This document shows, in pieces, positions 38,321-45,945 of a stretch of DNA of 64,000 nt. The notes under the pieces were generated by a model. The model saw only the letters and a program-made list of their open reading frames with translations, did not search any database and was not told where the DNA came from. Every line of letters starts with the position of its first letter. The stretch's first letter is position 1. The DNA comes from Diadophis punctatus similis (lineage: Eukaryota; Chordata; Lepidosauria; Squamata; Dipsadidae): NCBI GenBank assembly GCA_023053685.1, contig JALIGW010000005.1:23624001-23688000 (forward strand). Direction: 5' to 3'. A program made the position numbers and the translations under genes.

Positions 38321-41300
38321 TTTTTGTGGAGATTATTCTATTTGCCATTTTCTGAGAGCATCTATTTACTTTCCCTGAAACACTACTTTGGCATAATTTG
38401 TACGGGTCAATATGTATAATTTGGGATTCAGCCTTATCTCTGCTTTGGACCCAGTTTCCTGAAGAAGTTACCTGTCCCTGGGTCTCATCATTTTGCTTCT
38501 GATAATTAGATATTAGACCTGAAAAGTCATATATTTCCCAGGCATGCAATTTGCTGCCATGGATTCACCAAAAGTATAAACTTATGAGCTTATCTTTGTA
38601 GCAATATGCAGACTGTTTGTTAAGATAGTCTGTTAATTAAATTTAATTACCGTACTTTAGAAAAATATTATATAGAAATCATTCATTTTCGGTACTACAT
38701 CTGGATTCAAAGTGCTACATGTTCATGGAAACTTTAATATTTCCTTGTCTAGCTACAGGGAGCTGCAGCTCTCCAAAGGAGAACCTTTTGGAATGACATT
38801 CCATGAGAAATGAGGGATTATAAAATCAGGAGGGAAAATCACCTTGTATGCGCTCTTCTTTTCTCAGTCAATGTTCAGAAACAAAAGAGATATAATGTTG
38901 CCTAAGCTTTAAAATGACAAGTTTTACTTAGGATGTAGATACAGTGTAGGTTAAACACAAAGGAACAATTTTAACAAAATTACAAAAAAAAATTACCAAA
39001 AGGTACCTGTAATATAAAAATTTGGAAAGTATAGCTTTGTGGTACCAATGTTCTTTGCTCTTCTTTTTTCGTTGCCACTTCTGATCTATTAATCTCTGAT
39101 AGAATTCTTTCAACCATGTCCAATCTCCAGTCTAAATGACAAACAAAAAGAAGTATTCAAAAAGGTAAATAGCAATTACCTTATTAATGGTTCAAAAAAC
39201 AGATAAAGATTCCCTTGAGTTAAACGTAGTTCTGGTTTCTACATGATATATCCCATTTTCTTGACAACAGTATATAAATACATAGAGCCTAGTATTCAGA
39301 CAGCACACCTATTTTTGAAATGCAGGTACTCCTCAACTTACAACAGTTCACTTAGTGACAGTTTGAAGTTACAATGGCACTGAAAAAAGTGACTTATGAC
39401 CGTTTTTCACACTTACAACCGTTGCAGCATTCCCATGGTCACGTGATCAAAATTCAGAGGCTTGAAAACTGATTCATTTATAATAGTTGCAGTGTCCTGG
39501 GGTCTTCTGACAAATAGTCAATAGGGAAGCTATATTCACTTAACAACCGTGTTGCTAACTTAACAACTACAGTTATTCATTTAAGTGTGGCAAGAAAGGT
39601 CATAAAATGGAGCAGAATTCACTTAACAAATCTCTTGCTTAGCAACAGAAATTATGGGCACAATTGTGGTCATAAGTCGAGGACTACCTGCAAAAGATTA
39701 AAATGAGTGGTTTTCTATCTCCCCGCCCCTTTTTAAAAACTTTTTTGTTTAGTTTAGTCCTGAAATTCACATCTGTTAAGAGATCTGTTCATTTGGTGTT
39801 AAGGAGTGGCTCATTGAAATGTATGAACCCTTAGCCTACGAATTACCTCTTTAATTACTGTATACATTTACAGGGGTGTCCAAACTATGGTTCTTTGAGG
39901 ACCTGTGGACTTCAACTCCCAGAATTCCTGAGCTAGCCATGCATGCATGGCTGGCTCAGGAATTCTGGGGTTGAAGTCCACAGGTTCTCAAAGAACCATA
40001 GCATGGCTGGCTCAGGAATTCTGGGAGTTGAAGTCCACAGGTCATCAAAGAACCATAGTTTGGCCACCCCTGCATTAGAAAGACTGGCCAATATGAGTCT
40101 TAGGAGGTAAAGCCTAATTTATTGTTCAAAATTAGATAATGTATTTTATTTAGTAATCATCTATTTTAGTTTTTTTTCCTACTTTGTCTAATAATAGTGT
40201 CTCTAGCTGTTGAAGTTATATATTATAACAACACATATTACGTACAACTTGAGCCTTTGAATTCTTTCAACTGCTTCATCAGACAAAATTCTAAAAAAAA
40301 TGAAGATGCATGCCTTTCATCAAAATGTATTGATAGATGTTGCACAGAATTAAACTAGAATTGGCTGCCATAAACCTAACCCTAGAATTCTCCTGAGGAC
40401 CACAAATTGTTTCACCGTCCCAACTCTCCTAGAAAGAATCATAAGTGTTTCTGATAATATCATTGAAGGATAAATAGCAACACTGTAAACTAAATAAAAT
40501 ATTACAATATATATTGTGACCACCTGTGATGATCTCATAAAGAGTTCTTGAATATCTAAATCGTCCAACAGAAGCGTCCTCCCAATTCGATGTACTGCCA
40601 TGCTGACATGCGATTTGCTGTAAGGTATCTTAAGGAGCTTTTTAATATTCTGCAGAATAAGAAAACATAATGTTTTTAAGGAATTAGGCAGATCGGCAAC
40701 TCAGAAGTTTCCACGCAGATAAACTTGAGAGGAACCATAAAAGACAAAGGAATCGGTGTTAGAGCATAATTACTGACATTTGTGAACACCATCAGAATTT
40801 TGAAAGGCTTTTTGGTGAAATTTGAAAATAGTTCAGATATTCAGCAAAATCTCTGTGAATTCTGATTAAGGAAGTTGCCTTATGGTTTGGTGTAACATTG
40901 AATTAGCACCCATTTCCTATAAACTTAAAATCGTGAATCAGAAATGTTGGTTTCAAAAGTGTTCAGAAACTATGTTTTATACTAAACATAAGTTAGGAGA
41001 ATGTTGTCCAAATTAATAAATTGTGGATATTTCTCTAATCCTAGCATTGCTGCAACTAAAAACTGGAATATTAAGCAGAGAGAAAGTGAAAAGCTGTAAA
41101 CCATGACTTATCTAAATATTATGCAGTCAAATATTACAACTTGCAAAAATTCCTATGTGGATGTAGAAGTAAGCTGGAAGTATGAACAGAAAAGTATTAA
41201 CTACTTTATAGTATTTTGGTTTTTGTTTTTGTTTGTAATAGTCCTGGTTAATATTACAGCAGCAGTGGTCATTTAGGTCCAGAACTCTGTTATTGAAATG

Positions 41301-44300
41301 TTAATTCCAGCCCTTCATGTGGCTTGATCACAATGACTTGCATTCCTGCCCACTCTAAAATAACACCCACATTTCTTTTTCACTCAGAAATCGCCCACTC
41401 CTATTTTAGGAACTAATAACCTGAACACATATATTACTTTGATCTGGCTTAACCAAAAATAAAGCCATAATCTATTGCAAACTAAGGCTACATTCCTGGT
41501 CTGGAAAAGGTGAAAACATGTCTTTGTGAAGACAGTGTGCTAAACTGCATAATCAGCACCTACTGTTTTTAACCATCTCCAACTGGAAACAGTCAAAGTG
41601 TATAGTACAAAGTCATTAGCCTGGCATCTTTATATGCCGAACAGGATTTTTAAAAATTGCTATTAAAAACACTACAAAAAATAATGAATTCTGCAAATAT
41701 GAGAAAATACTGAGAACTCTCAAAGGTTTAAGGAATATTTAATTTCAGGAATGGAACAAACCATAGCACTTCTATACAACTAGTGGCACTGTGGACAGGA
41801 GGCAATATTTCTCTATCATAGCATCTATCTGTGAGAGCTATGAAGCAATCTAATCTTACAGGTGAGGCTTGCCTGAACATTGACTGTCTTCTGGAAGTTG
41901 GTCAAGACTGATCTCTACAAAATTTTAGATCATCCTCTTCTCTGTAATACCTTATTTCCCCACTCAAAACAAAACATATACCAAAGGTTCGTGAACTACT
42001 GAATGTAGCAGAAGAAATTCCAAACTCTGAATGGGAAATTAATAAATTGCCCCATTTTAATTCATGAAAGTTAGATTGGACCTAAGTCACTTCTCTGAAT
42101 GGAAAGGTACTGTCAGAGATTTTTTTATGTAAACACAGGTTAGTGGGCTCCAAACTCCAGGAGAGCCTACACAACCCCACCTAGCCTCTAGGCAACACAC
42201 CAACATACACTCACAGTTCACTATACACTTTTCTTCTAGTCTACTACAGCTTCTGCTACTCCACTACTTCTCTTTTGAGCCCTAATTACTGAGAACAGTA
42301 ATAGTAAATTTGCCTTAGGCTGCTTCAAGGCTCCTTTAGTTCCCCAAATAAACACGAAGCACCTTCTCTCTCATACCCACACCACAACTCCAACATCACA
42401 ACATTCTGCTGCCTCTCTGCTCAGCTTCTGCTAGACTGGCTAGAGAGAGGTCTTAAAGTGACATGGCACTAACAGCCTGGGTGCTGGCATTTTGCAGGCA
42501 GCCTGTCCTCTCACATTCCTTTGGAATGCAACCCATCACATTTGAATTAGATTTTGACAATTATCCTATTAAAAGACAACCCTATTCTTCTAAAATATGA
42601 CTAACTCAATATTAAAAACTGTAAGTATTTAATGCTGATAAATAGTAGCAGTAATTGTTATTTAGTGTGCACTTATGACTAAAATCAGTATTGATATATC
42701 AATATAATATCAATCAAAATTGACAATAAACATTAAAATAACAATACAAATATATGTGGAATATAAATGTAATAAATATAATATATAAATGCAATATAAA
42801 TGTAATAAACAAAATAATTTATCAAGAAACTCTCTCCCTTTAAAGTAGTAAGATCAATTAAATAGTCTAGCAAGTTTGGATTATATGCTATGTTATGTTA
42901 CTTAAGAATATACATACCTCAGAATCAGATACAACATCCACATCATTTCCAACTGAGTCGATAAAATCATATGCCATGCCAAAACTATTTTAAATAAAGA
43001 TATGAAATTAATCAAGTATTGCATTTATTTTTCAAAATGAATGTACTAACTTTTTATAATTTCAGTTTTCTACCCCATCTTTTCATCTCCAAGGCATTCA
43101 AAGCAGCTAACAGATTTTTTTAAAATTGAAACCTATTTAAAAACTGGTGTTAAAATCACCATAATCTAATTCAAAAAGCCTGGTTAAAAAGGAAATTATT
43201 CTTTTCTAAAACCAAAAAAGAAAGAACTGCCGAAGGATTGAATTCCATAGTATTTAATCAATGCATAGCTTTCAAATGTAATCCAAATTATATATCTAAA
43301 CAACATTATAAATCATTTAAATATCAGATTAGACCATTGCTTTTTTCTGACCTCTTGGCAGAAAGGATGTGTAGGGAGATGCTAAGAAACCCATCATTAC
43401 CACTCATTCAATTGTAAGCAAGAAATAAAATAACCACAATCTACCATCTCTATTATTGCTATTTGGGGGCAATATGCTGACTCTGTAAACCACTTAGAGA
43501 GGGCTGTAAAGCACTATGAAGCGGTATATAAATCTAAGTGCTATTGCTATTGATTTTTAGAGGAAGAAATCTCGGTCCTTTTTCTCAGAAAAATATTTTT
43601 TAAAACTCAGTATTTATTGCCATTATTTTTCCTCAGAAAAAAACAAAAATGTACAAGTAGTCATCAAATTACAACCGTAATTGAGTCCACAATTATGTTT
43701 ATAAAGCAAGTCACCATTTGACTAGACTCAATTTTAAGACTTTTGCAGAAGTTGTCAAGTGAACTCATTGTTTCCTATGGGGCATTTTTTGCTAGAAACT
43801 GGAAGTAAAAGCTGGTTTCTGGCAAAAACATTGTAAATTGTGGTCATGTGATTGCATAGTGCTGCAAGCAGCTGTGAATGTGTGCCTGTGTTACTAAGTA
43901 CCAGAAATGCGATCATGTGACATCAAAACTTTGAAACCGAGTCACAAATCCCATTTTTGGGGTCCATTCTAACTTCAAAAGGTCACTAAACAACTGGTCC
44001 TAAGTTAAGGACTACTTGAATGCATTTCTCTCCTGAACAAAATGTATTAACTATATATAAAACATATTTTATTGGTCACCAAAGTAAAATGGAAGTAGAA
44101 AATTCAAATTAAAAAGGTTCAGATAGTTCTCGACGTATGATCACAATTGAGCTCCAAATTTCTGTTGCTAAGCAAGGTAGGTGTTAAATGAGTTTTGCTC
44201 CATTTTGCACCTTTTTTGTCATCTTTGTTAAGCAAATCACTGCAGTTGCTAAGTGAATCATGTAGCTGTTAAGTGAATCTGACTTCCCCATTGACTTTGC

Positions 44301-45876
44301 TTGTTGGAAGCAAGGTGGGAAGGCTACAAATGGTGAATATATGACCCTGGGACAGTGCAACTATCATAAATACATGCCAATTGCCAAGCGCCCAAATTTT
44401 GATCATGTGACCAATGGGATGCTACTATGGTCGCAAGTATGAAAACCGATCATAAGTCACTTTTCAATGCCCTTGTAACTGCTGTTATTAAACAAATATA
44501 GGTTGTAAACAAATATAGGACTACCTATATATGCTTAGTTATTATAACACAGGGGTAGGATGGGGGGAGAGGGAGAGCTGATTAAGAAATGTATCATTCT
44601 GTACTTATACTGTAGGCCAGACTTCCACCAAATTCTTGCAGAGAATACAACTGTTCCTTTCTAACCCTATTCACTACTCTGGTTTATTCCTACACAATAC
44701 ACACACTGGCCCACACATCAATGTAAGATTGGCTTCAGATCAGAATTTTGGTAGGTAGATTTAAGATTAATTAATAAAAACTAAAAAAAGCCATGGAAGA
44801 TTATTTCAACTTATAATTACTGTGGCAAGATGTACAGATGGAAAGATTCAAAACTACCCATTATGGAGGAATGGTTGATGAAGTTGACAGATTTTGCCAA
44901 AATAGATAAATGTTATTTATTTGTATCCTGCCTTTATTATTTTTACAAATAACTCAAGGTAACGAACATATCCCAGAAACCTCTTATTTTCCCAACAACA
45001 ATCTTTTTGAGGTTAGTTGGGCTGAGAATGACAGGCCCAAGTCACCCAGCTGGTTTTCATGACTAAGATGGGACTAGATCTTACAATATCCTGCTTTCTA
45101 GCCTGGTACCTTAAACACTAAAGCAAACTGGCTTATTATAAGTATTAGATATTTATCATATCTGAATGAAAATGAATTTGTAATTTATGGTTTTGATTAT
45201 TAGATTATAGAAGGAAGTGTAATATGTTAGAGAGATTAAATATATATTTGTACTTAAAACTGTTGTGAAGAATATCAGAAGCCACTTCTTTATATCTTTT
45301 TTCTTCCTTTCTAATTTTCTTCAGGTTTTTTTCTTCCACTTTTTGCTTTTTCTTTGTTTTTTAATCCTTACTTTATATTATTTTGTGTTAGTTTTTATTT
45401 CGCTTATAAGTTTTAATACAAAATATATACAAAAAAAAGAATAATGTTGGTAAATATACTACATTTGGGCTACAAAATGTGGGAGAGTCATTAGATAACA
45501 CAGAAATACAGTACAGAAAAATATTTGGTATACCATCTAATGGTCATCTGAATTTTTACAGCCCAAATTAGGGAGCCCTAGGTATGCTCCTCCCAGAAAC
45601 TGTAGTTACCTCATAGAGATTTCCTTGCTGTCTCTAAATTACATTATTTAAAGGGTTCCTCTGCACTGCCTCCGTAATATTCTGGTTTAGTACTACACTA
45701 TTGCTTCTCCCAGTTTCCATCTTCTCTAGTCAAATTTCCTTTCAAATCACCATTTCATGACAAACTTTGGGATTATAATTAATTGGTTCTTAAACCAGCA
45801 ATTTTATTGGGACTTAAATCTACTAAGAGCCCAATGCAATTATATGTCTGTTTTCTCCAACAGCTTTCCATTCTAA

Positions 45877-45945
<69 letters not shown>

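Noticed and set aside
38118..38549. 143-aa - strand ORF with a run of HTHTHT
   Set aside because: It is the translation of a (GT)n microsatellite plus intron sequence; it has no homology and lies in EDRF1 intron 5.
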